Shown piece after piece: positions 52,800 through 61,873 of a stretch of 64,000 nucleotides of DNA. A model generated the notes under the pieces. It was not told where the DNA came from. It saw only the letters and a program-made list of their open reading frames with translations, and did no database searches. Source of the DNA: JBDRDI01 sp043820875 (GTDB lineage: Bacteria > Patescibacteriota > Patescibacteriia > Patescibacteriales > UBA12075); contig JBDRDI010000021.1 in assembly GCA_043820875.1 (NCBI GenBank), forward strand, positions 1 through 64,000, written 5' to 3'. Made by a program: the position numbers and the translations under genes. How positions within the stretch are numbered: position 1 is the first letter of the stretch; every line of letters begins with the position of its first letter.

Positions 52800-54860
52800 T
52801 TATTTCTTAATAGAAAAAAGCCACATTCTTTTTTCAAGCCATTTCCCAATAACAACCTTTAATAATATTTTTGTGATTATTATTGCTGAAAACATGGAAA
52901 TGGAAACGCCCAGAAACAAAGTGACGGCAAATCCTTTTACTATGCTGGTTGAAAACATATATAAAATAACGCAAGTCAGCAAAGTGGAAATATTACCATC
53001 GCGAATAGACGGCCAAGCGCGAGAAAAAGAATTTTCCAAAGCTTCATTCAACGGCATTCCGTCTTTTAATTCTTCTTTCAATCTTTCAAATATCAAAACA
53101 TTCGCGTCCACGGCCATACCTATTGATAAAATAAATCCGGCCACTCCCGACAAAGTAAGCGTTACCGGCCAAATTTTGAATATAGCCAAAACTAAAACTC
53201 CGTAAATAGTCAGAGAAAAAACAGATACAATACCAGGCAACCGATAGAGCAAAACCATAAACAGCGCCACAAACATTATACCGATCGCACCGGCGCGCAA
53301 ACTGGCCAGAAGCGACGCTTTCCCCAAACTCGCGCCGACTGTTTGTTGACTTAATAAATAAATTGGCACAGGCAATGCTCCGGCATTAAGATATTTTTTC
53401 AATTCCTTGGCTTCATTAACATTAAACTTTCCGGATATTACCGCCTCCCCGCCGCTAATTTTTTCATTTACTGTCGGCATGCTGATTGCGTTTCCATCCA
53501 AAAATATACCGACCACCTTACCAACATTACGCTCTGTGATATTCTCAAACAAATCCGCGCCTTCTTTGTCAAACTTTAAAACAACTTCCGGCGAACTGTC
53601 GTTCGGATTGAATTGGACCTCGGAACCTTCCAAATTTTTTCCGGTAAGCTCGGTTAATTTCCATTCTCTTTGGTCTCCCAATATGTCGCTCTCGCTTATT
53701 GTGGCAAAAAACATATGACTCAAGCGATATTCATCAATATCTCTTTCATCTTCTTTATAAATAATATGATAACCGAATTTTGTTTCCACAACATAAGAAA
53801 TGGTTCCCTTTGTTTGATTATCAAAAACCGTATCGGAAAAAGGTTCAACCATCATTTCTTGCGCAAACCATCCCAGCTCTCCGCCATTTGACGCACTTCC
53901 CATATCCGTGGAATATTTTTCCGCTAAACTCGCAAAATTTTTCGGAGTAGCCTGATTTTTTATTTCTTTTATTTTTGCGTACGCCTCTTCTTTGCTGATT
54001 GCGTCCTGACATCCTTCAGCGTCTTGATAACAAACCAATATATGGCTTGCTTTTACTTCTTTTTCAACTTTTGTTTCATCAAAAGGATTAGTTTTTTTTC
54101 TTTTATCAGTCAATTTTAATATTTGGTAACCATTGGTTCTTTCTTCTATATCAGTTATGTCTCCCACTTTTAAATTTTTCACGCTTGTCGTCATTTGAAA
54201 ACTGTCTTGAGCCGTAATCCAACCAAGGTCACCACCGATTTCTTTGGTTTTTTCGTCATCGCCGTAATCTCTGGCCAAAGAAGCGAAATCCCCGCCGGAA
54301 AGCAATTTGCCCAAAACTTCTTCTGCTTTTTTCTTTTTTTCATTATTATATTCTTCCATTTGTTCCGCTTCCTCGGCAGTAAGCTCGCGCTCGTTTTCAG
54401 CTTGTTCTTTAAATTCCAAAAGAGGAGTTTCACCAATCATTCTGATTGCTTCATTAACATCTTTTATTCCGGCCAATTCCACCACGATTCGATAATCTCC
54501 TCCAGAAGTGCTGGTTTGCACAATCGGTTCGCTGACTCCGTACGCGTTTACTCGGCGCTCTATAACGTCTCTCACGCCCTCCAACGCGCTTGATCTGTCT
54601 GCAGAGTCTATATTCGCCATATCGGCTTGATACACCATGTGACTGCCACCCAACAAATCAAGTCCCAAACGAAATGGAATCTCTTTTGTGTGTGGAAGCG
54701 TAAAATTTATTCTATCGCTGATATAATCCGCTGCCGTATTATATTTTTCTCCAACATCAATAAGAAGTCCGGCAACAACCAAAATAATTATAAAAACAAA
54801 AGATCTCCAGACACGCCCGCGCTGGCTTGGTTGAAATATTTTTTCTATGATATTGGGCAT
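52800..54860 (-). CDS. secD: SecD with two inserted parvulin-like domains
   Basis: A 686-residue protein. SecD features: N-terminal TM helix, LGLDLLGGSHMVYQAD, ERRVNAYGVSEP, DLFENITERNVGKVVGIFLDG, six-helix C-terminus with GVAGFILSIGMAVDANVLIFERLKEE. Between residues about 175 and 371, inside the periplasm-like P1 region, lie two PpiC/parvulin-like units. The first is ...GGDFASLARDYGDDEKTKEIGGDLGWIT and ends with NGYQILKL. The second is ASHILV...NFASLAEKYSTDMGSASNGGELGWF and ends with FGYHIIYK. The second has complete parvulin landmarks. A peptidyl-prolyl isomerase fused to the export motor would act on emerging substrates. Confidence 0.93.
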   Translation of the reverse strand: MPNIIEKIFQPSQRGRVWRSFVFIIILVVAGLLIDVGEKYNTAADYISDRINFTLPHTKEIPFRLGLDLLGGSHMVYQADMANIDSADRSSALEGVRDVIERRVNAYGVSEPIVQTSTSGGDYRIVVELAGIKDVNEAIRMIGETPLLEFKEQAENERELTAEEAEQMEEYNNEKKKKAEEVLGKLLSGGDFASLARDYGDDEKTKEIGGDLGWITAQDSFQMTTSVKNLKVGDITDIEERTNGYQILKLTDKRKKTNPFDETKVEKEVKASHILVCYQDAEGCQDAISKEEAYAKIKEIKNQATPKNFASLAEKYSTDMGSASNGGELGWFAQEMMVEPFSDTVFDNQTKGTISYVVETKFGYHIIYKEDERDIDEYRLSHMFFATISESDILGDQREWKLTELTGKNLEGSEVQFNPNDSSPEVVLKFDKEGADLFENITERNVGKVVGIFLDGNAISMPTVNEKISGGEAVISGKFNVNEAKELKKYLNAGALPVPIYLLSQQTVGASLGKASLLASLRAGAIGIMFVALFMVLLYRLPGIVSVFSLTIYGVLVLAIFKIWPVTLTLSGVAGFILSIGMAVDANVLIFERLKEELKDGMPLNEALENSFSRAWPSIRDGNISTLLTCVILYMFSTSIVKGFAVTLFLGVSISMFSAIIITKILLKVVIGKWLEKRMWLFSIKK

Positions 54861-54965
54861 AAATAAATTAAAAATAAAAATAGCTCACGGCTAATATAAT
54901 TATATTAAACCAAAACAAAAAAAGGCGCAATATTGACAAAATGGAAAAAGATGTTTTAATTAAAA

Positions 54966-54996
54966 AAACCGCAAATTCCTCCTTTGTTTGCGGTTT
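54966..54996 (-). terminator. Terminator of the DHH gene
   Basis: AAACCGCAAA / TTTGCGGTTT arms, followed on the minus strand by TTTTAATT, 32 bases past the stop at 55028. Confidence 0.8.
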
Positions 54997-55027
54997 TGTT
55001 TTGAGATTCTTTTGAAAATTGCGCGAC

Positions 55028-56032
55028 TTACTCGCTATAGAAACGCCTTAACTCCGACGCTAACTTTTCTACAAATTGCGGAAAAGACGCGGCGTTTACT
55101 TTTCCACCCATATTCTTTACGCCGAATCCTCCCTTGCCATCTCTTCCTCCTCCACCCATGTGCTTGCAAAAAGAAACGCTGTCTATCTTGCTATCCGGAT
55201 GCTTGAAAAATAACACGTTATTAGTTGGCGGACCAAAAGCGATTATATATCCGTCCGCGCATTCTCCCACGTCTCTTATAAATCCTTCCACGGTTTCTTT
55301 GCTGTGAAACAACGAGCTCGCATAGCTGACAAGAAAACTAAGGTCAGAGAAAGAAAACCTTCTGACGTTGCGCAGGAGAGAATCAGATTCCTTTTGGATA
55401 CTTTCCTTATAGCTTTCAACTAGCCGAGAATAAAAAATTGAACCGAACAATTCTTCTCTGGCCAATTCGCGAACAATCTGCTCCAGGGCTGATTTCATAC
55501 CCGGATAGCTGTTTAAAAACGATATGGCATTCTGCAGTTTCTTCCCCTCTTCAAAACATGAATTGCTTGCGCCGGAAATTTCGCAAAGGCGATCTCCCTC
55601 CTCCGGATAATCACTGCACTGAGCGATGTCAGCCAACTTTTCTGCATAGCTGTCATCGCTAAGTGTATTTGATCTATGAATAAGCATGGCGGCACAGACA
55701 CCTTTACCCACAGCGTAATTATAGTGAAATTCGTCAAGAGTTATTTGATTATCTATCGTATCTTGATGGTGGTCAATCCACATCACATAGCAAGGCGAGG
55801 AAGAATAAACCCGCCTGATAAATTCGGTCTTCGCAGATAAATCAGCAACAAAAATATTCCTGCCCTTAAGGCTTACCAAAAGATCAAACATCTTTTCTTC
55901 TTCGCTGTGCGCGATTAATATTATTTTTGTTTTAGCACATTCTTCTTTTCCAATCTTTCGAAGAAGAAGGGCCGCGGAGATTATACCATCAACATCTTCT
56001 GCATGCGAGACGATAATATTGTCGTATTTCAC
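55028..56032 (-). CDS. DHH/DHHA1 family phosphoesterase
   Basis: A 334-residue protein starting at GTG 56032 behind AAGGGAGGTTGAG. Residues 1-30 hold the first DHH motif (SHAEDVDGIISAALLLRK), the DHH triad is in MWIDHHQDT, and the C-terminal DHHA1 nucleotide-binding motif reads MGGGGRDGKGGFG. Members cleave short RNA (NrnA) or cyclic di-nucleotides with Mn; the substrate here is not evident. It has its own promoter and terminator and somewhat higher GC than its neighbours, like the other cassettes. Confidence 0.88.
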   Translation of the reverse strand: MKYDNIIVSHAEDVDGIISAALLLRKIGKEECAKTKIILIAHSEEEKMFDLLVSLKGRNIFVADLSAKTEFIRRVYSSSPCYVMWIDHHQDTIDNQITLDEFHYNYAVGKGVCAAMLIHRSNTLSDDSYAEKLADIAQCSDYPEEGDRLCEISGASNSCFEEGKKLQNAISFLNSYPGMKSALEQIVRELAREELFGSIFYSRLVESYKESIQKESDSLLRNVRRFSFSDLSFLVSYASSLFHSKETVEGFIRDVGECADGYIIAFGPPTNNVLFFKHPDSKIDSVSFCKHMGGGGRDGKGGFGVKNMGGKVNAASFPQFVEKLASELRRFYSE

Positions 56033-56087
56033 TTCTCAACCTCCCTTTGGTTGTTTTAAAGTACAGTAATAACTATTAGAATATTTT

Positions 56088-56116
56088 ATATTATATTAAA
56101 TTTATGGTTTTGTCAA
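56088..56116 (-). promoter_or_regulatory. Promoter of the DHH phosphoesterase gene
   Basis: Minus strand: TTGACA at 56116-56111, 17 bases, TAATAT at 56093-56088. It lies over the last codons of the upstream gene (stop 56091). Confidence 0.75.
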
Positions 56117-56720
56117 GTATATTTCTCACTTCTCTTGACCTTGTTTTTTTATCGCCTGAGATACGATAATATGGAATATTTAATTCCATCAAGAGATCGA
56201 GAATAACATCATCTATGTCTTTTTGAAATTTTGGATCAGTGGAACGCATGCCGTTGTCTTCAATCGGAAATTCACCGGTTGGCAAATATATTACCAAATC
56301 ATAATTAATATTTTTTTTAATCATTTCTCCGGCCACGCGCAAAAACTCTGGCTCGTGTTGAAATAAGAAATGAGCGTAAGCCAGAATATCAATCAAACAT
56401 TTATCCGCCACCCACGGTTGAGGCGTTAAAAGTTCAAGTTCAATTTGTTTTGCAATAATCCACCATTCCGATTCAACGGAAGTTATATCGTTCACTGGAA
56501 ATCCTTTTTGCAATGCCTCAATCGGCCCATCCGGCAGATATTTCCAACGAAGATGCTGACCGCTGATTGTTTTTGCCAAAACAGTCTTATCTGGATTATT
56601 TATTCCGTCCACCAAAACACCGCCCACCCGAGTTGTATATTTCTCTCGCAAATATTTGTGCAACTCCTGCGCTATTGTTGTTTTACCGGTCCCATGAGAA
56701 CCGAGGATAACGATTTTCAT
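56091..56720 (-). CDS. P-loop NTPase (AAA_28, NadR/kinase-like)
   Basis: A 209-residue protein with Walker A GSHGTGKTT at the N-terminus, a Walker-B-like DLVIYLPTGEFP, and a lid-like basic segment near RMKSTDP/GMRSTDPKFQ. It resembles the small ATPase/kinase group including the ribosylnicotinamide kinase part of NadR. A nucleotide or cofactor kinase role is possible, not proven. It is 57 bases downstream of the NTF2-like gene. Confidence 0.8.
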   Translation of the reverse strand: MKIVILGSHGTGKTTIAQELHKYLREKYTTRVGGVLVDGINNPDKTVLAKTISGQHLRWKYLPDGPIEALQKGFPVNDITSVESEWWIIAKQIELELLTPQPWVADKCLIDILAYAHFLFQHEPEFLRVAGEMIKKNINYDLVIYLPTGEFPIEDNGMRSTDPKFQKDIDDVILDLLMELNIPYYRISGDKKTRSREVRNILDKTINLI

Positions 56721-56777
56721 ATTTTTATTTTAAAAAATTATTTCCTACAACATTTTTTATATTTCTTGACCGTCTCG

Positions 56778-57203
56778 TTATTTATAAGCTTGTTTAACTT
56801 GTTCTTTGGTTAAATAAAGATAAGACAGGTCGGGATCGCAATAGTGCCTTCCTTTTTTTATTTTCCCATTTTGCATTTCTAAAATAATCACCAACGGGGT
56901 TCTATATACTTTTTTCGTCTTCGGATCGGGATAGCTCTCAATCATTTCAATCATAACCACGCCGTCTCCTTCAGCTACGTGCTTTATGTCGTACTCACGA
57001 TTTTTAATCAAGTATACTTCCTCTAACTTTTTCCGCAGATTCTTTCTTGTTCTCGGAAATATCTTCCCTTTTTTCGTTCTATACATCCATGTCATTGAGT
57101 AATCATCTGCAAGTTTTTTTAAAGCCGCTTTAACATTGCCGCTTGTCTCATCCCGCAATATTTCCAAAACGGTCTTTATATTTTTACTTAATTTTTTCCG
57201 CAT
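56778..57203 (-). CDS. NTF2/SnoaL-like hypothetical protein
   Basis: A 141-residue soluble protein. The helical N-half (KNIKTVLEILRDETSGNVKAALKKLADDYSMTWMY) and curved sheet C-half (EGDGVVMIEMIESYPDPKTKKVYRTPLVIILEMQNGKIKKGRHYCDP) give the cone-like pattern of the NTF2 fold. The ending matches SnoaL-type domains (small-ligand binding). No enzymatic residues are obvious. It is 19 bases after secA. Confidence 0.7.
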   Translation of the reverse strand: MRKKLSKNIKTVLEILRDETSGNVKAALKKLADDYSMTWMYRTKKGKIFPRTRKNLRKKLEEVYLIKNREYDIKHVAEGDGVVMIEMIESYPDPKTKKVYRTPLVIILEMQNGKIKKGRHYCDPDLSYLYLTKEQVKQAYK

Positions 57204-57222
57204 AAATTTACTTTATTAAATT

Positions 57223-60036
57223 TTATTTCCAGCAGCACTTCTTATACTTCTTCCCGCTCCCGCATGGACAAGGATCGTTACGGCCGATTTTGTTTCCACT
57301 TTCGTCTTTTAATTTTTCTTTGCTTATCATGTCCACAGTTCCGTTTCCGTTTTTTCCCCCTGTCTTGTATCCGGAAAAAGAAGAAGTGTTTTTTCCGGCA
57401 GTTTTGAGCGGAGCGCTGAATTCTTTGGCGCGATCCGCAAGGCTCGGTTCGGAAAAACCTTTTTCTGCATGGTCGTCCATCATGCCGACTTTATATATAC
57501 TATAAACAATTTTCTTTTGAATCAAGCTATTCAGTTCACCATACAATCGGTATCCTTCCCTTTTATATTCCACCAGAGGGTCGCGCTGGCCGTAGCCTCG
57601 CAGGCCAATACCCTGTCGCAAGCTAGCCATCGCTTCCAAGTGCTCAATCCATAAATTATCAATAGAGCGGATCAAAACAGCTTTCTCAACTTCATGCCAA
57701 GGAACACCTGCTTGCTTGGCGCTTATTTTTATTTTTTCATAAATTTCTTTTGCCAATCCTTCCAGATGCTCAATGATTTTCGTCCGCGCTGCGGCTTTGT
57801 CCAATTTATGAGTTTCGTTTTTGGCAAACTCGCTCAAGTCGCTTTTCAATTTCTTCTCCACCGGAAAGATCGTTGAAACCACTTCGTAAATTTCTTCCAA
57901 ATTCCAATCTTTCATGTAATCGGAAGCCGTATGAAAGCAAACCACTTGCTCAATTTCCTGTCGCACTTTTTCAAAAATAATTTCCGAGAGTTTTTGTTTA
58001 TCCGGCGCTTTTTCCGCGATCTCCAATATATCTCTTCTTTGTTTATAAATTGCTTCGCGATGCTTGTTAATCACGTCATCATATTCCACTAAATGTTTTC
58101 TAATATCAAAATTATTTCCTTCAACTTTGGTCTGGGCGGATTCAATTGATTTGGAAATCATTTTATTTTCAATCGGCATATCTTCCGGAACTTTCAAGCT
58201 GGACATGATTGACTTCATTCTGTCGCCACCAAAGACGCGCATTAAATCGTCTTCCATGGAAATATAAAATTGTGAAGAACCAGGGTCGCCTTGCCTTCCG
58301 GCGCGTCCGCGTAATTGGTTGTCAATGCGTCGCGCTTCGTGCCGTTCTGTACCAACCACATGCAAACCACCTGCGGCTAAAACTTTTTCCCTGCTTCTTT
58401 TCCAGTCAGCATGCTCTTCACTTTCTTCACCATTTTCCGATTCACTTGAAAAGTCGGGTTCTGTTCCTCCAAGCATAATATCCACACCCCTACCAGCCAT
58501 ATTGGTTGCGATAGTAATTGCTCCAAGCTTGCCGGCATCCGCGATGATTTTTGCTTCTTTCTCGTGGTTCTTTGCGTTCAAAAGTTGAGACTTTAATCCT
58601 TCACGCTCCATAATTCCAACCAGCAATTCGTTTTTTTCTATGGAAATTGTGCCAATTAAAATCGGTTGTCCATTCTCATGTCTTTTTTTCACGTCCGCAA
58701 TAACAGCCTTGTATTTTCCTTCCTCTGAAGCGTAAATCAAATCATTCATGTTTTTTCTGACCATTGGTCGATGAGTGGGTATGGTCATGGTTTCCAAGCT
58801 ATAAATTTTGGCAAACTCTTCGGCTTCTGTCACGGCCGTACCGGTCATACCGGAAAGTTTTTTATACATTCTAAAATAATTTTGAAAAGTAATAGTCGCG
58901 AGAGTTTCAGATTCCCTCTGAATTTTTACACCCTCCTTCGCTTCAATGGCCTGATGCAAGCCATCGCCATAGCGTCGTCCATGCATCAAACGCCCTGTAA
59001 ATTCATCAACAATAATCACTTCGCCTTCCTGCACAATATAATCCCGATCCAGTTTGAACAAAGCATGCGCTTTCAAGGCTTGCTCAATATGGTGCACTTC
59101 TCTAATACCTCCGCTGGTATAAATATTTTCCACGCCTAAAGCTTTTTCCATTTTTGATACTCCTGACTCGGATAAAGTGGCAGCTTTCATTTTTTCATCA
59201 ACATTATAATCCACGTTTTCTTCCAACCGACTAACAAGTTCCGCGAATTTATAATATTTATCCGTGGACTCTTCAGCCGGCGCGGAAATAATCAACGGGG
59301 TACGCGCTTCGTCAATCAAAATTGAGTCAACTTCATCCACAATCGCGTAATAAAGTTCTCTTTGCGACATACGCTCCAAATTCGGCACCATATTATCGCG
59401 CAAATAATCAAATCCAAACTCATTATTTGTGCCATATAAAATATCGCATTCATAAGCTTCCCGGCGACTGATTTTTTTGAAACGTTGCAGGCGTTGGTCG
59501 TATTGCGAATCATCCGAATATTCCGGATCATAAATATACGCGGCGTCATGCACAATAACGCCGGTGGAAAGCCCTAAAAAATGATAGACCGGTGCCATCC
59601 AGCCCGCGCCGACGCGCGACAAATAATCATTAACGGTTACAAGGTGAACACTACGTCCGGCCAATGCGTTCAAATAAAGAGGCAGGGTGGCAACCAAAGT
59701 TTTTCCTTCTCCGGTTTTCATTTCAGCGATTTGTCCGCGATGCAGAACAATTCCGCCGATAAGTTGAACATCAAAATGCCGTTGGCCAATGACGCGCCAA
59801 GCCGCTTCGCGAACGGCCGCAAAAGCTTCCGGCAATATTTCATCTGTTTTTTTATTTAACTCTTCCTGCACTTTATCTTTCAATAAATCTTGAAACCGAG
59901 CCGTTATTTTTTTAAATTCTTTATCATCTATTTTCTTGAATTTCGGCTCTATTTCATTGATTTTATTTATAATCGGCCTAATTTGCTTTAATACTTTTTC
60001 GTTTGGATCTCCCAATATTTTAGTTAATAAACTCAT
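57223..60036 (-). CDS. secA: Preprotein translocase ATPase SecA
   Basis: About 937 residues from MSLLTKILG (60036; a longer frame begins at 60042). Walker A AEMKTGEGKTLVATLP, DEVDSILIDEARTPLIIS, the second motor domain (TNMAGRGVDIMLGG, GTERHEARRIDNQLRGRAGRQGDPGSSQFYISMEDDLMR), the scaffold and wing helices, and the C-terminal zinc SEC-C motif (CPCGSGKKYKKCC) are all present. It drives proteins through SecYEG. With secD and secF it makes Sec export well represented in this window. Confidence 0.97.
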   Translation of the reverse strand: MSLLTKILGDPNEKVLKQIRPIINKINEIEPKFKKIDDKEFKKITARFQDLLKDKVQEELNKKTDEILPEAFAAVREAAWRVIGQRHFDVQLIGGIVLHRGQIAEMKTGEGKTLVATLPLYLNALAGRSVHLVTVNDYLSRVGAGWMAPVYHFLGLSTGVIVHDAAYIYDPEYSDDSQYDQRLQRFKKISRREAYECDILYGTNNEFGFDYLRDNMVPNLERMSQRELYYAIVDEVDSILIDEARTPLIISAPAEESTDKYYKFAELVSRLEENVDYNVDEKMKAATLSESGVSKMEKALGVENIYTSGGIREVHHIEQALKAHALFKLDRDYIVQEGEVIIVDEFTGRLMHGRRYGDGLHQAIEAKEGVKIQRESETLATITFQNYFRMYKKLSGMTGTAVTEAEEFAKIYSLETMTIPTHRPMVRKNMNDLIYASEEGKYKAVIADVKKRHENGQPILIGTISIEKNELLVGIMEREGLKSQLLNAKNHEKEAKIIADAGKLGAITIATNMAGRGVDIMLGGTEPDFSSESENGEESEEHADWKRSREKVLAAGGLHVVGTERHEARRIDNQLRGRAGRQGDPGSSQFYISMEDDLMRVFGGDRMKSIMSSLKVPEDMPIENKMISKSIESAQTKVEGNNFDIRKHLVEYDDVINKHREAIYKQRRDILEIAEKAPDKQKLSEIIFEKVRQEIEQVVCFHTASDYMKDWNLEEIYEVVSTIFPVEKKLKSDLSEFAKNETHKLDKAAARTKIIEHLEGLAKEIYEKIKISAKQAGVPWHEVEKAVLIRSIDNLWIEHLEAMASLRQGIGLRGYGQRDPLVEYKREGYRLYGELNSLIQKKIVYSIYKVGMMDDHAEKGFSEPSLADRAKEFSAPLKTAGKNTSSFSGYKTGGKNGNGTVDMISKEKLKDESGNKIGRNDPCPCGSGKKYKKCCWK

Positions 60037-60143
60037 AAACAAAAATAGCAGTATTTTTCAGTACCACTTAATTAATAAATAACATATTTATTATAATTTT
60101 TATTCACAAAAAAATCAAGTTTAAATTTTTTTGCGCAAAAAAA

Positions 60144-60173
60144 AGAGGGGTTCGTTTGTGAGACGATCCCCCT
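60144..60173 (-). terminator. Terminator of the GC-rich orphan
   Basis: GAGGGG-TCGT arms pair with ACGA-CCCCTC (small mismatches) and are followed on the minus strand by a run of eight T's. It is 130 bases past the stop at 60303; the gap between holds only T/C-rich sequence. Confidence 0.78.
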
Positions 60174-60302
60174 CAATTAGAATGTGCAGTTAATGCCAGC
60201 TCATAGGCCCTTTATTACTTTTTGTTTCTGGTTATGGGACGCTTGTCCCTGCCTGTGAATTGCTTTAGACTACAACTGTTTCTTTTTCTTTTTTTCCTTT
60301 TT

Positions 60303-61103
60303 CTATTTGCGGTTCTGACGAGGCTTCCCTTTGGCGTCATCGTCCTTCTTCTCAACGACCACGGTGGCGAGAGGCGTGCGAAAATCCTTCGCTACCTTCT
60401 TGTTGCGGGCGAGAAGGAGAAGCTTTGCCTCGGCATCCTCATTTCGTCTCGCTTCTTCCTCGGCCGCTTTTTCCTCACTTACCTGCCTGAACGCCTTATA
60501 AGCAGCGTTCAAAACGATGCCGGCGGGGATATTCATTTCCCCGATAGGGATGAGACTTCTCTCATCCAGCTTTCTGTACGCGGAAACATCCACACGGCCT
60601 TTCCTTGCCTTTTTGAGAAAGTATTCGTAAGCGTAGGTACGCGCCCGCTTTTCCATTCTCTGGACTTCCTCGTCTAACTCATTCTGGACCACCCATTCCA
60701 CTCCTCGGTCGCGACCGATGATGCGGTAGCCGCGATCCTGCTTCTCGTAGCCAGCGAACACCACGCCGACGATCTCGGAAAAGTTCTGTCCCGCGAATTC
60801 GTCCGAACGAACGAACCCACAGATGATTTTCCTGATCTCCTGAGCGTCTTCGGGCAGGAGGTAGCGCGAGATTGCGGACTGCTCTTTCCGAGAAAGCTCG
60901 TGGAAGCACTTGGAACAAAGATGCTTCTTCTCTTCACACCCGCAGGCGACGCAGCACTTCAGCTCTCCTCCGCGCTCCTTCCGAAGCATGATGTCGCGAA
61001 GGTAACCCTCAACGACGTCCTTACGGAAGCTATCGTGCTTCTTCTCGGTCGGCGGCTCGGTCTTGGTTTCGATTTGCAAAGCAGCGTTACTATTTGTAGT
61101 CAT
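60303..61103 (-). CDS. GC-rich orphan protein with zinc-ribbon motif
   Basis: A 266-residue soluble protein starting at ATG 61103 behind AGGTAGGTAGAG. Near residue 50 it has CCVACGCEEKKHLCSKC, a four-Cys zinc-ribbon arrangement. The rest is charged and helical with Glu/Arg/Lys-rich coiled-coil-like stretches, and a basic tail. No family recognised. Its codon use (GAC, CTC, AAG, GCG) is sharply unlike the AAA/AAT-rich secA and hpf on either side, so it is probably acquired. It resembles the left-edge Zn-finger orphan in style (metal motif, charged helix, high GC). Confidence 0.72.
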   Translation of the reverse strand: MTTNSNAALQIETKTEPPTEKKHDSFRKDVVEGYLRDIMLRKERGGELKCCVACGCEEKKHLCSKCFHELSRKEQSAISRYLLPEDAQEIRKIICGFVRSDEFAGQNFSEIVGVVFAGYEKQDRGYRIIGRDRGVEWVVQNELDEEVQRMEKRARTYAYEYFLKKARKGRVDVSAYRKLDERSLIPIGEMNIPAGIVLNAAYKAFRQVSEEKAAEEEARRNEDAEAKLLLLARNKKVAKDFRTPLATVVVEKKDDDAKGKPRQNRK

Positions 61104-61391
61104 CTCTACCTACCTTCTTTCTTCTAACAATTTTTTTGAAAACATTAAACTACTTGTCAAGGTACTACCTAAAAAACCCTCCGATACCATTATCAGAGAG
61201 AATAATGAAGAGAAAATCACGGGCAGTGATCGAGTGTTGTTTAAAATTTTATTATAGACCCATCAAGCGGCCCGCTTTTTTAACTCTAATTTATCTCGCT
61301 TATTGCAGATCACTCCGCATTAACAAAGAAAAAATTAGCCTCCTCTCCATTATTCTTTCCAATAATTTTTAAAAAACAAATTCAATATATC

Positions 61392-61420
61392 AATATAGCA
61401 TATTTTTAATTTTCTGTCAA
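61392..61420 (-). promoter_or_regulatory. Promoter of the GC-rich orphan
   Basis: Minus strand: consensus TTGACA at 61420-61415, 17 bases, TATATT at 61397-61392. The leader before 61103 would be about 280 bases, unusually long for this genome. Confidence 0.72.
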
Positions 61421-61477
61421 GAGTACTTTCTTTTAATTATACTTTTTGTTTAATATCAGGGAAAATAAAATAATAAA

Positions 61478-61505
61478 AAATCACCTCTTTTTCAAGAGAT
61501 GATTT
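61478..61505 (-). terminator. Terminator after hpf
   Basis: AAATCA-CTCTT / AAGAG-TGATTT hairpin with TTTTATTATTTT following on the minus strand, 25 bases past the hpf stop. Confidence 0.8.
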
Positions 61506-61529
61506 CATATTTTCTTATTATTCCGATTA

Positions 61530-61853
61530 TTACGCTCTTCTTTTCATGTCTATTTTCTTTTCTTTATACCTCACGATAGAGCGCGCCAAGTGATCTTTTA
61601 CTTTATCAATTGCTTTATACAACTCTTTTTCTGTTTTTTCCACACGTAATAACTTGCCAGCAAGTTGTAAATTGACTTCGGCGCGAAAAATCTCACCTTT
61701 ATTGTGACGCGCTGTCGTCATTCCCACTTCCACGTCGCACCCCAACGGATCAATGCTTCCTAAAAATTTATCCAACATATCCATCTTTATTTGAACATAA
61801 TCTCGAATACTATCTGTCAATTCAATTTGTGTCGCTTTAATATTTATTTGCAT
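61530..61853 (-). CDS. hpf: Ribosome hibernation promoting factor (short HPF/RaiA)
   Basis: A 107-residue protein with the S30AE-domain pattern: MQINIKATQIELTDSIRDYVQIKMDMLDKF, EVNLQLAGKLLRVEKTEKELYKAIDKVKDHL. The C-terminal dimerisation domain of long HPF is missing, so it is the short form that binds the 30S decoding site and idles ribosomes. It follows rseP by 20 bases on the same strand. Confidence 0.93.
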   Translation of the reverse strand: MQINIKATQIELTDSIRDYVQIKMDMLDKFLGSIDPLGCDVEVGMTTARHNKGEIFRAEVNLQLAGKLLRVEKTEKELYKAIDKVKDHLARSIVRYKEKKIDMKRRA

Positions 61854-61873
61854 ATTGTTTATATTATCAATAA

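Larger units (their letters stand above)
61104..61529. other. Gap with promoter, long leader and terminator
   Basis: No supported gene. It contains the orphan's promoter (61392-61420), a leader of ~290 bases with no ORF I trust, and the hpf terminator (61478-61505). A second TTGACA on the minus strand near 61155 has no good -10. Confidence 0.6.
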
